From assembly GCA_014529385.2 (NCBI GenBank), contig CM043966.1, positions 101,785,587-101,849,586 of the forward strand: a DNA stretch of 64,000 bases. The letters are read 5' to 3'. This stretch comes from Adiantum capillus-veneris. Taxonomy: Eukaryota > Streptophyta > Polypodiopsida > Polypodiales > Pteridaceae. The translations under genes were made by a program, and so were the position numbers. The notes under the pieces were generated by a model that saw only the letters and a program-made list of their open reading frames with translations, was not told the DNA's origin and did no database searches. Position 1 is the first letter of the stretch, and each line of letters starts with the position of its first letter. Shown in pieces: positions 45,801 through 58,784 of this stretch.

Positions 45801-47619
45801 ATTAACACTAGATTGGTAACAAGGCACTTTTATGTCTTGTTAATCGAGCAATTTCCTAGAATTATTGTAGGAGATACTAATTTGGTTTTTGAATGTTTGA
45901 TATTCACGAAGATAGCTTATGAGATGAAAAAAACTTGGAATATTTTTGGTCTATTGATTTTGGCTCTAACATTGTGTTTGACAAGGATTTTTCAACCTAA
46001 ACTGTCCCAAAAACGAGTAGTATGTTTTACCATTTTCCATAAAATTGGCGATAGACCACTCTAAAACGCCTCTAAGTGTCTTCTGGGACGCTGCATAATT
46101 AGTCTTCTCCATTCTAAAGGTTTTGTAATGCTTCTAACATATGAAAAGAGTATATATTCAAAGTTATTGCCTAATTATAAAAAAAAATCCATTCAAATTT
46201 ACGAAGAAATTTTACACTTTCATGAATTTTTTGGATATGTTTATGCTATACAAAGGTAGTTTTGATTGTTCACACTGAGTATAGTCTCATAACTATGTAA
46301 GGTTTCTCTCATGATTTTTGGGGAACCGAATATCCCAAAGAGCTAAAAATACAAAGTGATAAAGAAAATTCCACTTTACCAACATCGCACTCATTTTGAA
46401 TTAAAATTGTATTATGTTCTATATTGGTCATTACATTCAATGAACATTGTCAACCTCTAACTTAGGTCCATATCTAAGCATGCAAACCCAATTTGGGTAT
46501 AAGTAGCTATTTTTCAAGGAGGTTAGGATGGCCACAATGTGGAACCTAGATTTTTCATTCTTAGAGTTCCTGTGTCTTGCGGTTATGTATAGAATAATTG
46601 TAATAAGACATGTTTGCATGTCTTTGATAGTTTTTGGGTGTCAATATGAGGGTGAAGTACCAAGCTAAATCAATAGACATGCTATATAGTGCATAATATG
46701 GGTGTGGGCAAGGAATGAGGAAGGATAGGTCACCAGAGTGCAAAAGATGCCACTCTTTTGTATCTAATTCTATACATAGCTTAATATTTTTTGTGGTTAG
46801 GGTTCCAGAGATTCCCAATGGTCGTCATGTAGCGTGCAAAGTGCGTTGTGTAGAGGGCGGCTAGTGGCAGGGTGGGCTTCGCAGTGCGTGTGCTGGCTTT
46901 GGGGGAGTGTTGGGGAAAGGGGAGAAGCGCGAGGGTCTGGGATCGCCTCGGGAGGGAGGCCCTTGCAGCACCGCCCAGGTTCTTCACTATAGCCTCTCCC
47001 CCCCCCTCTCCCCCCTCCCCCCCTTTTTGTCATGTCTGGAAAGAGCGTCCTCCTACCCCTCGCTTGGGGGAAAATTGGCAGTCGATGCTACATGGGCGGA
47101 TCTAGTGTTTCCGCGACAGGCTCCTCTAGGGTGGTAGCCTTGAGTGGCTTGGTGGCATTGCACAACCCAAATTTGGCTTGGCTCGTCTCTGTGGGAGCTT
47201 CGCTCTCCTGCAACAACAGCCTGAAGGGGATGGTGGTTCGATGGTTCTTGGTTTGTGGCTCCAAAATGTGTGGTTCTTGGTTCGGGCTCCTACAAGGTGA
47301 TGGAGGCTTTGGACTCCTCCCTGTCGATGGCGTTATCTCATGTTTTTGGTTTTTAAGTGTTGCATGATCCTTATGGTGTTGATCTAGTCCATTTGTTGCT
47401 CAATGGCTTGGTGGATGAGGGTGAGGAAGTGGCAGATCCTCCTTCCTTGGTGGCATCCCCAGGTTACTAGTTTTGCTTTTTTGCTACCATGTCAGCCATA
47501 TCTTCCTATGCCGGGTGGCTCCCCTTCTCAGTCAGTGTATGTGGATGGATGCTTTGGTTTGGTACTCTATGATGCCATGGCTCGTTCTGAGCATGGCTCT
47601 CTTTGTAAATTTTTTGGCA
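45801..47619. other. Unassigned sequence; right part probably LINE 3' region
   Basis: 45800-46790 is AT-rich with no gene signal. 46800-47620 is GC-richer with an open plus-strand frame (47032-47367) but no domain. It lies directly upstream of a LINE-type 3' hairpin, so it may be 3' UTR or a 5'-truncated copy. Confidence 0.35.
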
Positions 47620-47665
47620 TTAATTCAATTCACTCACATTCTGTAAGTTTTGTAGAAAAAAAAAA
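47620..47665 (+). repeat. LINE-type 3' terminal hairpin and A-tail
   Basis: AATTCAATTCACTCACATTC, then TGTAAGTTTTGTAG and an A-run. This is the diverged 3' terminus shared with the LINEs ending at 13.48 and 44.78 kb. Confidence 0.6.
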
Positions 47666-48039
47666 GAATTTTTGCGGCTATAGCATCCATATACTAAGAC
47701 TCGGAATGCATTGAAGTTCATGGAAAAAATAGGCTTGTAGCATGAACAATTCTATATATGGTGTATCATGGGGGTAACCGTGAAAGTATACTAGTTTTAG
47801 TAAAATGGAGCACTACCTTGGCTTTGGAAGCTTGTCATGTCCACGAAATCAAGAGATAGGCATGTTACTTATGTTTCAAAATTGGAATGGGTTCTTAGCT
47901 TGAAGCTCATATAAGGATTTTTGCAAATTCTCACATATACTAAAGAGTATTAACTTTTTTTCTCAAAACCATGAAAGGGTGCTTTTATGTCCTGGTGGGT
48001 TACCAAACTAGTGTTAAAGGCAAGCTCAAAATTATTATT

Positions 48040-48960
48040 ATTATTTTTTTCCATAATCACACTTGTGAGTTGAGAGACTTAATATTAACTCGAAAAGAAT
48101 ACAATTTCCCTCAATCACTACATGTGCCTTGAGGGGCTAGGGTTCCATCAGAGGCTTGTACACAGGAAAAGATACTCTTTACCCTCTTGAGTGTTCTAAG
48201 TAGCTCATTGAAGACCTCCATTCTGCACCCTTGTCAGTTGCCCTTCTTGCTCCTACTCCATGCATGAGCTCAATGCTCTAACACACAATATCATCAAAAT
48301 GAGCTACTTCCAATTTGCTTTAAAAAACTTGAAGGTTCCTAGTCTTCCAGACCTAGTTCAGGTAACAATATCTGATCCTTTTTGTGCACACCAAAACGGC
48401 CTGGCTTTGGATACCATGCCCTCCCAAGATCAGGTCATCAATATAGAAAATGATCTTCTCAATCCTTCTTACCCATTTGCAAACCCTAGCAGCTAGCCCC
48501 CATGAAGTAGGACACTGACCAAACATATGTAGGGGATCTTCACAGGATACCCTACAGCCAGAGAAAGTGTCAGATTTGATCCCTCTATCGTGCACCTTGA
48601 TCCCAATAGGCAAGGCTCCCCATTACACTTTCCAGATGAATATCTTTATGTATTCCAACCCTTTAATCTCCCAAATGGTATTAACACTTCTTTGCGAGTG
48701 TTCTTCTATCCTGTTTTTCTTCCAAATTCCGTTCAGTCGGGCAAACCAATCTGTTTTGTACACCATCACCTTATAGGTACTCCATGTCTTGGGAAGCAGG
48801 AACACCTTGTCTTTTGGCCAATGCCAGGCTCTCCAATCCAATTCTGCTCTGCCAGCAGGTGGAATGAGGATGACAGCACTTCCAAGAGTCAACTAATCAG
48901 AAGCCTTTTGTATAACCCCAACCTATGTTGCAACACCATGAGCTCCACATCCTTGGAGAG
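48040..48960 (-). pseudogene. LINE ORF2 zinc-RVT fragment, minus strand
   Basis: 48892-48623 encodes ELDWRAWHWPKDKVFLLPKT and WFARLNGIWKKNRIEE. 48613-48353 continues with PIGIKVHDRGIKSDTFSGCR and CEDPLHMFGQCPTSWGLAAR, the zinc-RVT motif at the C-terminus of plant L1 ORF2. The 3' end is at about 48040-48085, where the minus strand shows CAACTCACAAGTGTGATTAT followed by A-rich and (AAT)n sequence. The copy is 5'-truncated and frame-broken. Confidence 0.75.
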
Positions 48961-49439
48961 TTAAAATTTAAGCGTGATTTTACAGTTTCAATCGGTTAAA
49001 ATACACGCGAACCCCATTTTTTTCTAGCATTCCTAGAACCGAGTACTAATTTTTTGACTTTCCATTTCCATAATTCAGAAGTGTTTTCATTTTCTACCAT
49101 CTTAGTTAGTTCTTACCCTTCACTTATGCATGTCAAATGATTCATGAATTGTGCAACACCCTACCAAGGGTAGAACACGATTAAAAAAACATAAACAAAC
49201 CAAATTGTTGTCGCAAAGGTCGCAGTTGATCGAGTCCACAATTAGAAAATCATTAAAAAACCACTTTTGGTTTGCAAAGGCGCGCAGCTAATCAAGTCCG
49301 CCACCATGGTTTTCTGAGAGGGAGAGAGAGAAAGAGACTATGGAGGGAGGCAATGGAGGTTTACAATTTGGAGTTCATATTTTAAGCACTCTAAAGGCTT
49401 CTTCTACATCAAGTTGCAGCAGTTGCACCATAGGTGGAC
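48961..49439. other. Unassigned sequence
   Basis: No gene or known repeat recognised. Confidence 0.4.
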
Positions 49440-50965
<1,526 letters not shown>

Positions 50966-51265
50966 AATAGACCCCTCGCCATCCACATTTATTTCCATCA
51001 TGGCATGGGCAGGTAAGGAGCTAAGTAATGGCATTAATGTAGATGATTCCTTACCCTACATCAACTTGCAACAATAGCTAAATGTAGCCAACATAACAAT
51101 CCAAAAAACACAACTCAATGTAGGTGTCTACAAATTTGCGTCCCATAGGCCCCATAATGGCGCTTTTAAAGGGCCGTGTGTAAGCTATGCGAGCTCCCCA
51201 TTATATCCTACGAACAACAAAAGAAAGGCCGCTTTCTAAAACAAGCCGAGAAGTGAAGGCAAACT

Positions 51266-52204
51266 TCACAAGGGCCTGCCATGTGCCAGTGGCAAGATAA
51301 TGTAAGGGATGGAATGATCAGACTAATAACAATAGTTTGTCCCGCATGAGAATTCGTTTTCTCTTGAGTTGATCCAAATGTGATCCAAAGTTGAGTAATT
51401 TATTGTTGTTGGTTCTTTGAGTATTTGTCTGAATCCATACAGTGCCATGTAATGTTGTAGAGAGATGTAATAACTATTGCTATTGTTTGCAGTTATATTG
51501 AAATCTCCTGTAATAATGGTTTCTGTGGTCATATCCAATGCGTGCAAAATTTTATTCAGTGCTTGCCAAAGGGACAAGAGTTTCGATGAAGGATGTCTCT
51601 ATAATGATACGATGTTTAATTTCTTATTGCCTACAATGAACATGGTCAATGAAACAATTTCGATTCCGTCTAATATTAATATATTTGTGTCAACAAAGTG
51701 ATACTTATTCTTGTGCAGCATGAGAACACCTGATGGTCCTTCAGAGGATATACAATCAAATTCGAGAAATGTGTTTCTTGGTTTTTCTGTGTGTGTTTCT
51801 TGGATGCACAGAATGTCTGATGACATAAGGCTCGTGTCTTTTATAATGTCACTGTAATGCACAAACATGGACACTGTGTTTAAAGATTGAATAATGATAT
51901 TGTTCTCTGTGTAGTCTCTTAAGTTTCTGTTTACGGTTTTCCATGTTGCTTTTTGTTTCTGGCGTTCTATTTCTTGTAACACTATCTTATCTGTTTTTAT
52001 TTGCTTCGAGTCAATTCTGGAGAGGAGAAACAAGTTTTCAGGATTTTTAATGTGTGCCAACGCTGTGTATATCAATCCATGGCTTTTTACTTTTGAAGGG
52101 TCGAAGACCAATGTGTGAAGTGTTAATCCTTGAGATCTATGAATAGTTCGAGCTGATGCATGATGTTGAACAGGATACTGTGTTCTTGATACGACATTCA
52201 GCAT
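51266..52204 (-). pseudogene. Helentron helicase C-terminus fused to EEP endonuclease
   Basis: One open frame (52204-51599) holds both the end of the PIF1 helicase and the start of the endonuclease. ASARTIHRSQGLTLHTLVFD is helicase motif V/VI, IKNPENLFLLSRI closes that domain, and 30-40 residues later DILCIQETHTEKP gives the endonuclease QE motif. After a stop, the frame continues with TIITGDFNITANNS (catalytic Asp-Asn) and STLDHIWINSRENE. Past a TAG at 51323 comes SDHSIPYIIL with the catalytic His, and the final stop is at 51266. The endonuclease therefore keeps its active-site residues although the frame is broken. The fusion is read directly from the sequence. Confidence 0.85.
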
Positions 52205-52216
52205 GTTTTTTCTGAC

Positions 52217-53673
52217 TTAGAACTCTCTTGTGATTTTTCTTATCGGAGTCCATTTTCTCGATATAAATTCTATGAACAGATGTTGGTTCTCAAATCTTTT
52301 ACGTTGACCTACTCTGACGTTGTAAAACTCAATCCAAATTATTTTTTTGTTTGATGCCTCTGAATGTCTCTTGTAAAGTCCATCGGCTTCATTTACAAGC
52401 CCATCTGTAATGTTTAAGTTTCCGGCGCACAGTTCTACGACTAAGTTTGGTTTCAAATGCAAGGTTTTTTGTAACCCTCCACATTGTTTTGAATCTTCTG
52501 GAATCTTTACATATTTTTTGGCAACTTTTCGACTTTCTGTCAGCAGTAGCTTCAAATATATCTGGTGTTCCTGGTATGGCTTCAAATATGTACTTGTTAT
52601 ACGCTTCTTTGCTTTTATTGTCGTAAAACAAATAAGAGTAATTATTCAGTGGAGGTGGTTCATGGCAAAAAGAATCGTTCAAGTGTTTAATATCTTCCTC
52701 TGTGTGTTCACTTTTGTGTATCCGATTTAAAATTTCAATGAATCTTATATTTTCTTGTCGCATTGGTTGTGTTAGTTCGTATTGCTTGATATGTGAGTGC
52801 CAAAATGAAACGAGCAATGTGTCGAGTATGTTTTTGTGGTATGAGAAGATCCAGCTCTATCACGAACATGACTTGCTTGACAAAGATCTCCACAGAGGAT
52901 AACGTCTATGCTTGCAAATGGCTTATCATGTATTATTTTTATATCGGGGAGTCATGCATCAGCTTGTTCGAACAGATTACGTCCAACGACGGAGATCTCA
53001 TCAATAACCACTAACTGTAAATTCGCATACTGTGTAGAGAGTTCATCTAATTTTTCCGCGCTGAACGAGGTTTGGTCACTCGCTATCAGTGGTAGACAGA
53101 GAGCAGAATGTATCGTGGTTCCGCCAATATTGAATGCTTCTTTTCCAGTGTATGGCATCAATAAAATTTTAGTAGATTGAATGTTTGCAGGCAGTTTAAA
53201 ATTATAGTGCCGCAACAAGCGTTGAACCAATAGCAACAGTAAAAAGTTTTACCAGTTCAAGCACCTCCGGTCAAAAACAGGTGTATTGCTTTGTTTGAAT
53301 CTGTTCGTTTTCTCATCATGATATCATCGAATAAAAGACGTTGTCGGGTATTCAGCATTTGTAAGACTTCGTTTAATTGTTTATTTGAAATTGCTACCAG
53401 CTTCGTTATTGCTAGTTTTCTGTTGTTGGTAGTGTTCAACTCTGGAAGATTTGAAGTGATGTTGTCATGCATATTTTTGAGTGAAGAAGCAAAGGAGTAT
53501 GATGTTGATGTTGTTGCAACTTGCGAGATATTATTTTCGTCTATAATATCTTTGTTAAATTTTTTCTCGTTGTAGGATACAAGATCTAGATGACGTTTAT
53601 ATATATCTGCCCATGTTTCAGAGCAATGAAGATGCTGATTCCGTCGTTGTTCCAAGGTAAATACAGCAAGCAT
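52217..53673 (-). pseudogene. Helentron PIF1-family helicase, ATP-binding and core region
   Basis: This encodes the superfamily 1B helicase that unwinds DNA during rolling-circle transposition. The motifs in order are RQRLLFDDIMMR (Q-like region), AIHLFLTGGA and TGKTF, which together are Walker A interrupted by a TGA at 53257-53259 in place of the Gly codon, and AFNIGGTTIHSAL (motif Ia). Next are LQLVVIDEIS (Walker B), a CGDLCQ block after another stop near 52950, and YELTQPMRQ (52817 onward). The final part (52585-52217) with KTLHLKPNLVVELCAGNLNI leads toward the EEP fusion. All main helicase motifs can be traced, but stops occur at several places. Confidence 0.88.
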
Positions 53674-54151
53674 TGTTCTCGATAAAAGTTATCGGGATCT
53701 TTGTGCTTGTCGTATCGAATGTAACGAATGATTCGGTTATCTTTCAACAAAACAATTTTGCATCCATAATGCCTGTAGCACGAGCAAAATTCTGCCAAGC
53801 AGATATTATGCAAGTACGTTGGTCTTTTGCTGTATTTATCGACGATATTTTCAAAAAATATGTCATGGCTGTCTGGATCTAATTGTTTGAGTGTTTATTT
53901 TCTTTTTAAAATAAGTGAACGCTGGTCTGAAGGATTTGTGTTGATGAAAACAAATTCTCTAGTAGAACTATGCAAAGGTGAAGATAAAATAATACAAAGA
54001 GCTTGTTGTGCACTCAGTTGTTGCATATTTAAAATCATATTCCCAATGCGCCTTAATCTTTCAACAGTGTTGGTATTATTTGCGATACAAGTATCGATTT
54101 CAGCTTTAATAGCTATTATCAATGTACTATCCATTTTTGTTATGTATGATG
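53674..54151 (-). pseudogene. Helentron Rep C-terminus and Rep-helicase linker
   Basis: It begins at the copia target duplication (54147-54151) with YITK, the second Tyr of the Rep two-Tyr motif, followed by MDSTLIIAIKAEIDTCIANN. After a TAA near 53905 comes KRPTYLHNICLAEFCSCYRH, then RYIRYDKHKDPDNFYREQCL and LYLPWNNDGIS. These are the conserved blocks between Rep and helicase in Helitron proteins (KRP...LaeF; yRe.lllY.PW). The N-terminal half of Rep lies on the other side of the copia element. Confidence 0.85.
54147..54151. repeat. Target-site duplication TGATG, left copy
   Basis: TGATG immediately left of the copia 5' LTR. The identical copy is at 59633-59637. Confidence 0.95.
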
Positions 54152-54343
54152 TGTTGGGGTATAAAGCCCTATGTGGTCGCCCAAGTAAGTGGGCGGGCCG
54201 CCAGATATGTACACGTATTCTTTTGTACAAACCTAATAAGAACTCACTATGCGCTACACATTACAGTAGAGCGAGTTCACCATATCGTTGTGCTCTTCTT
54301 CTCGCACTCTCTCTCGTGTCGCACTTCCGCTCGTACTCCTTCA
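54152..54343 (+). repeat. Copia 5' LTR (192 bp)
   Basis: Begins TGTTGGGGTATAAAG and ends CGTACTCCTTCA. A TATAAA lies close to its start. Confidence 0.95.
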
Positions 54344-54345
54344 AC

Positions 54346-54357
54346 TAGTATCAGAGC
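54346..54357 (+). promoter_or_regulatory. Copia primer-binding site (initiator Met tRNA)
   Basis: TAGTATCAGAGC, two bases after the LTR. The common plant copia site is TGGTATCAGAGC, so one base differs. Confidence 0.85.
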
Positions 54358-55419
54358 TCAGATCGAGGCTCGGGGCAGCATTTGCAGGTAGCCAGAGTCA
54401 CCTGCTCAGATTGGAGTGAGATTCGACAAGCGAAGACACGGCCCCAAATCCTATGGGAGATCCCAAAGGGCTTGGTGTTCTCAGAATTTCATTCTGAGGT
54501 CATCTCAGCCACCGTTCGGCTTCGACAAGGTTCTGCGCAGGCCATTTTCGACTACGTGGTTTCGGCGGGTGCAGATCCGACTCTGCAAATTTGGGGTTTC
54601 GGCCTACGACTGCAGGTGCAGAGGATATCGGCACTCCCAGAGTGTTGATTTGTGGCTGTCTACACATTGAAGGACGGCTCACAGTTCTTGGAGGCGTGTC
54701 ACATACGGCACGGGTGCACCTATACACAGACTGTAGGCGACATCCACCAGTTCATCAGGTAGCTTGTGTTTGCTGCTTGATATTCCAGATTTCATCCTGA
54801 CATTGCAAGTGCTTCCACATGGGATGTATTGTCAGAGATGATGTATGTCTGTTGAGGGTTTGCTGGCTATGAGTCACGCAGCAAACAACCGCCGCAACGG
54901 TTACAGCATACAGTGGGAAATTTGTGGATGTATGACTTTGTGGAAGGTCTATGTATTTTCAGATTTACTGCAGCCTTTGTTGAGGGTCGAGTGAGGTTTT
55001 ATTGAGCTGGGGGATTCTCGAATGTTGAGATCCTTTCAGTGATACAGGTCTTGGAGCGATCCCTCGAGCACCCTTAAATAGGCATCTAGGATGTATTGAC
55101 TGTGAGTTAGACAGTTGGGATTGCATCTTTGCTTTACTGCCGTTGAGGCATTATCGCATTCTATGCTTACAGGACAGTGAGAGACAGTACAGGTGCAGGA
55201 CAGGTTTACCCACAGCTTACAGTGTTAGAGAGACAATGGTTTTTTGTTCAGTTTTTTAGTACACCAAAGCCATTTTACAAAGGAGACTCTGCCGAAATTT
55301 CTGCAGAATCTGAAGCTTTATTGTTTCATTTGACAGGTTGATATTGGTTCAGAGGACAGCTTACAGGGGAAACTCTCCCGAATTTTTCCCAGGAAAGTAA
55401 ACTTCTGTGAAGCGTAGCT
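54358..55419 (+). other. Copia 5' leader, non-coding
   Basis: A 1.06-kb untranslated region between the primer site and gag. No gene is supported. Confidence 0.7.
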
Positions 55420-55983
55420 ATGGCTGGATCACAGGACACTGCTCTTTACAATATCAAGAAGCTGGATGGAACCAATTTCCCATTGTGGAAGAAGCAGATT
55501 TGGCACGTGTTGGTACAAAAGAAGCAGACAAAACCTATAAAGCTCAAGGGGATAAAACCAGAAGATATGGACGAAGATGAATGGAGCGAAATGGATGAAT
55601 TGACACTTTCTACCATTATGCTGACTCTGGCAGAAAGAGTTTACTTCAATGTAGCAGACGAGATGTCAGCTTATCGAGCGTGGTTAAAGCTGAGTGATCT
55701 TTATGAGAAGCAGAGTGCAGCTTCACAGGTATACTGGCTTAAGAAGCTTGTTGACTTGAAGATGAAAGAAGGGACACCTATGTCCAATCATCTGAATGAA
55801 TTCAACACAATCTACAGTCAATTGTCAGCTCAAGGTGTCAAGTTTGATGAACCTGTTAGAGCTATGTTCCTGTTGATCACATTGCCGAAAAGTTGGGACA
55901 CTTTTCGCACAACTTTGAGTAATTCTGCACCTCCAAATGGTTTGACCATAGCAGGTGTAGAAGGCAGTCTGCTTAATGAATAA
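55420..55983 (+). pseudogene. Copia gag
   Basis: This is the capsid part of the copia polyprotein. The N-terminus has LDGTNFPLWKKQIWHVLVQK, typical of UBN2/DUF4219 gag. It is followed by DLYEKQSAASQVYWLKKLVD and MLLITLPKSWDTF-type sequence near residues 148-165. A TAA at 55981 ends the open frame, but the same frame continues with the zinc knuckle at 55999, so this stop is probably a mutation in a longer gag-pol. Gag would package element RNA in cytoplasmic particles. Confidence 0.9.
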
Positions 55984-55998
55984 ACCAACAGAAAGACA

Positions 55999-56415
55999 AT
56001 GGACAAAGGCAAAGGAACAGCCTTAGTTGTCAGGGGAAGGACCAAAGAAAAGTACAAAGATGGAAAGAGGGATCAGTCTCGTAGCAAGTCCCGCAGTGCT
56101 AAAGGCAAGAGTGACATAGAATGCTACCATTGTGGCAAGAAGGGTCACATGAAAAGAGACTGCAGAGAATGGAAAGCAGAAAAAGGCAAAGAGAAAGTTG
56201 AAGACCATGGTGAGAAGAACAAGTCCTCAATGAAGATTCAAGAAATAAATGTGACAAACACTGTTGTAGAGGATGACAGTCTAGTGTCAGGAGACATCTA
56301 CTTCTTAAAGAATACAATGGACTCAGCTCTTCTTACAGCATCTAATGGAAATGCACTGAGTGACTGGATTATAGACTCAGGGGCATCACTTCATGTGTCT
56401 CCAAACAAGGAGTAG
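55999..56415 (+). pseudogene. Copia gag zinc knuckle and protease start
   Basis: A basic stretch (GKRDQSRSKSRSAKGK) leads to the CCHC knuckle CYHCGKKGHMKRDC, which binds RNA. About 80 residues later, SDWIIDSGASLHVSPNKE is the aspartic protease active site (DSG). A TAG at 56413 interrupts the protease just after it, and the same frame continues at 56428. Confidence 0.9.
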
Positions 56416-56427
56416 TTTACCTCTTAT

Positions 56428-56886
56428 GTGACCACTAAAGATCATGTTCGGCTAGGCAATGGGCAGACATGTGAGATCTTAGGTGTTGGAGATGTTCAAT
56501 TGAAGTTTCAGAATGGCTCTTCTTTCACGCTGAATAATGTGAGACATGTTCCCGCAATTACAAAGAGCTTGATCAGCATAGGTTTACTTGATGATGCTGG
56601 CTACGTTACCACTTTTGGACAGAACATGTGGAAGATATCCAAGGGTTCTATGACAGTAGCACATGGAGTAAAGTCTGGAGGACTTTACATGATTTATGTA
56701 TCAAATGTCTCTAAAAATATAATCAATGTAACCGAGCAGCCGAACGTTTCTTTGTGGCATAGCCGGTTAGGACATATGTCCAAGAAGGGAATGGAAATTT
56801 TGTCTCGTTCTGGTTATTTTCCTGGCTTGTCATTTAATTATTTTGAATTCTATGAACATTGTCTGTATGGTAAGCAAACACAGTAG
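56428..56886 (+). pseudogene. Copia protease end and GAG-pre-integrase domain
   Basis: VRLGNGQTCEILGVGDVQLK and NVRHVPAITKSLISIGLLDD complete the protease region. VSLWHSRLGHMSKKGMEILS is the GAG-pre-integrase zinc-binding motif (HxxLGH), whose two Cys should follow, but only a remnant is seen (EFYEHCLYGKQT). A TAG at 56884 ends it. The frame is shared with gag. Confidence 0.88.
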
Positions 56887-56922
56887 CCACATAAGCATAG
56901 AAGCAGTAGAAGAGATACACAG

Positions 56923-57498
56923 TTGGCACTTGTTCATAGTGATTTATGTGGACCTATGCCTAACCTATCTCTAGGGGGGGCTTCTTACTTTATGACATTT
57001 ATAGATGATTACTCGAGGAAAGTATGGGTTTACTTTCTCAAGCACAAGGATGAAGCGTTTAGTGTTTTCAAAACGTTTGTGACACTTGTGGAGAATCAGA
57101 GTGGCAAGAAGCTTAAATGCTTACGTACTGACAATGGTGGAGAGTATGTTTCAAAGGCCTTTCAAGACTTTTGCGAGTCGAAAGGTATAAAATGTGAACT
57201 TATTGCTCCTTACAATCCTCCTCAAAATGGTGTTGCTGAGAGGATGAATAGGACCATACAAGAGAAGGTCGGAAGTATGTTGTCTAATGCATTTGGGGCT
57301 GAAGCTGTATCAACAATTGTTCATCTTATAAATAGATCTCCTTGCAAGGTTTTGCAGAAGGATTCAGTGCCAGAGATGGTATGGTCAGGCAAAATGCCCG
57401 CATACAAGCATCTCAGAGTCTTTGGCTGTGAGGCATATACTCATGTTCCAATGGAATTTAGGAACAAAGTTGAGCCAAAGAGTAGAAAGTGCATCTAG
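56923..57498 (+). pseudogene. Copia integrase core
   Basis: The DDE triad can be read: VHSDLCGPM (first Asp), LRTDNGGEY (second Asp) and GVAERMNRT (Glu), 30-60 residues apart as in other copia integrases. YKHLRVFGCEAYTHVP marks the C-terminal side. The frame is lost at the end (57496) by a single-base shift, and the following GYGNFGDMGYRL-type sequence appears in the next frame. It would insert cDNA in the nucleus. Confidence 0.9.
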
Positions 57499-57769
57499 GC
57501 TATGGTAATTTTGGTGATATGGGGTACAGACTTTGAGATCCCGAATCCAGAAAGGTTATCCACAGCAATGATGTTCACTTTAATGAATCCAAATATCATT
57601 CTAAACCAGAGAGGGTTGAGGAGATTAGAAGAGTTGTCTTCCAAGAAGATGGACCTGCCCGTGCAAGACAAAATGTCAGGGCTCAAGAGAAGCAAGGACA
57701 AGATAGAGTGGAACCACAGGTTGTGGCTGATCCTGAGCCACCTATTGTGACGGTAGATCTGGACGTATC
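57499..57769 (+). pseudogene. Copia integrase C-terminal tail / linker to RT, frame-broken
   Basis: In the shifted frame, GYGNFGDMGYRL, HSNDVHFNESKYHSK and VEEIRRVVFQEDGPA are readable around one TGA. These are the usual segments between integrase and RT in copia elements. Confidence 0.7.
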
Positions 57770-58784
57770 ATGCGACCTCTTGATAGATTTGTTCCATCTA
57801 TGAACTATGTCATATTGACTGATTGCAATGAGCCTTCATGTTACAAGGAAGCAGTGCAAATGAAGGACTCCGGGAATTGGCAATTGTCCATGCAGTCAGA
57901 GATGATAGCTCTGCATAAAAACCAGACATGGAAGCTAATTAAATTACCACAGGGCAAAAAGGCTCTACCTTGTAAATGGGTTTACAGGTATAAGATCACC
58001 GCTCATGATAGTCAGCCAAAGTACAAAGCAAGGCTTGTTGCCAAGGGCTTTAAGCAAGAACAAGGCATTGACTTTGATGAAGTCTTCTCTCCGGTGGTCA
58101 AGATGACTACATTGAGATGCTTTCTTGCATTGGTTGCCATATTAGATTTGTTGTTACACCAAATGGATATCAAGATAGCGTTCTTGCATGGTGATTTAGA
58201 TGTGGAAATTTACATGCAGCAGCCATAATGGTTTGTTGAGAAAGTCAAGGAAGACTTGGTATGCCAGTTGTTAAAGATTATTTATGGCTTAAAACAATCA
58301 CCGAGGGCATGGTACCATAAGTTCCACAAGTTTATGCTTTCTCAAGGATACAAACGTAGTGAGTTCGATCACTGTCTATATCCTTATTTTGTATGTGGAT
58401 GACATGTTAATTGATGGCAAGCACTTGGAAGAAATTTCATCTTTGAAGTCAAAGATGGCAAAATCGTTTGACATGAAAGACATGGGTGAGGCAAGTCATA
58501 TACTTGGTATGCGCATTGAGAGAGACAGATCAAAGAAGTTGATTTGGTTATCTCAAACAGAGTATATTGACAAGGTTTTGCAACGTTTCAATATGGAGAA
58601 GGGAAAGGCATTGAGTGTTCCATTGCCACCATATGTGAAACTTAGCAAACAAGATTGTCCTGTGTCTGAGGAAGAACAGGCTAAAATGGATAAGATTCCA
58701 TATGCGTTTGCAGTGGGTAGTTTAATGTATGCAATGATTGCTACTCGCCCAGACATTGCATTTGCAGTGGGAGTAGTAAGTTGA
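57770..58784 (+). pseudogene. Copia reverse transcriptase
   Basis: The first half (57770-58228) has WQLSMQSEMIALHKNQTWKL, KWVYRYKITAHDSQPKYKAR and QMDIKIAFLHGDLDVEIYMQ, with the first catalytic Asp. A TAA at 58226 and a later frame change lead to the second half (58359-58784), with ILILYVDDMLIDG, the YVDD active site, and SHILGMRIERDRSKKLIWLS. VGSLMYAMIATRPDIAFAVG is the connection to RNase H. It copies element RNA into cDNA when intact. Confidence 0.92.

Noticed and set aside
47032-47367. A 111-codon open frame as a host gene
   Set aside because: No domain, no splice structure, and it leads directly into a LINE-type 3' hairpin.
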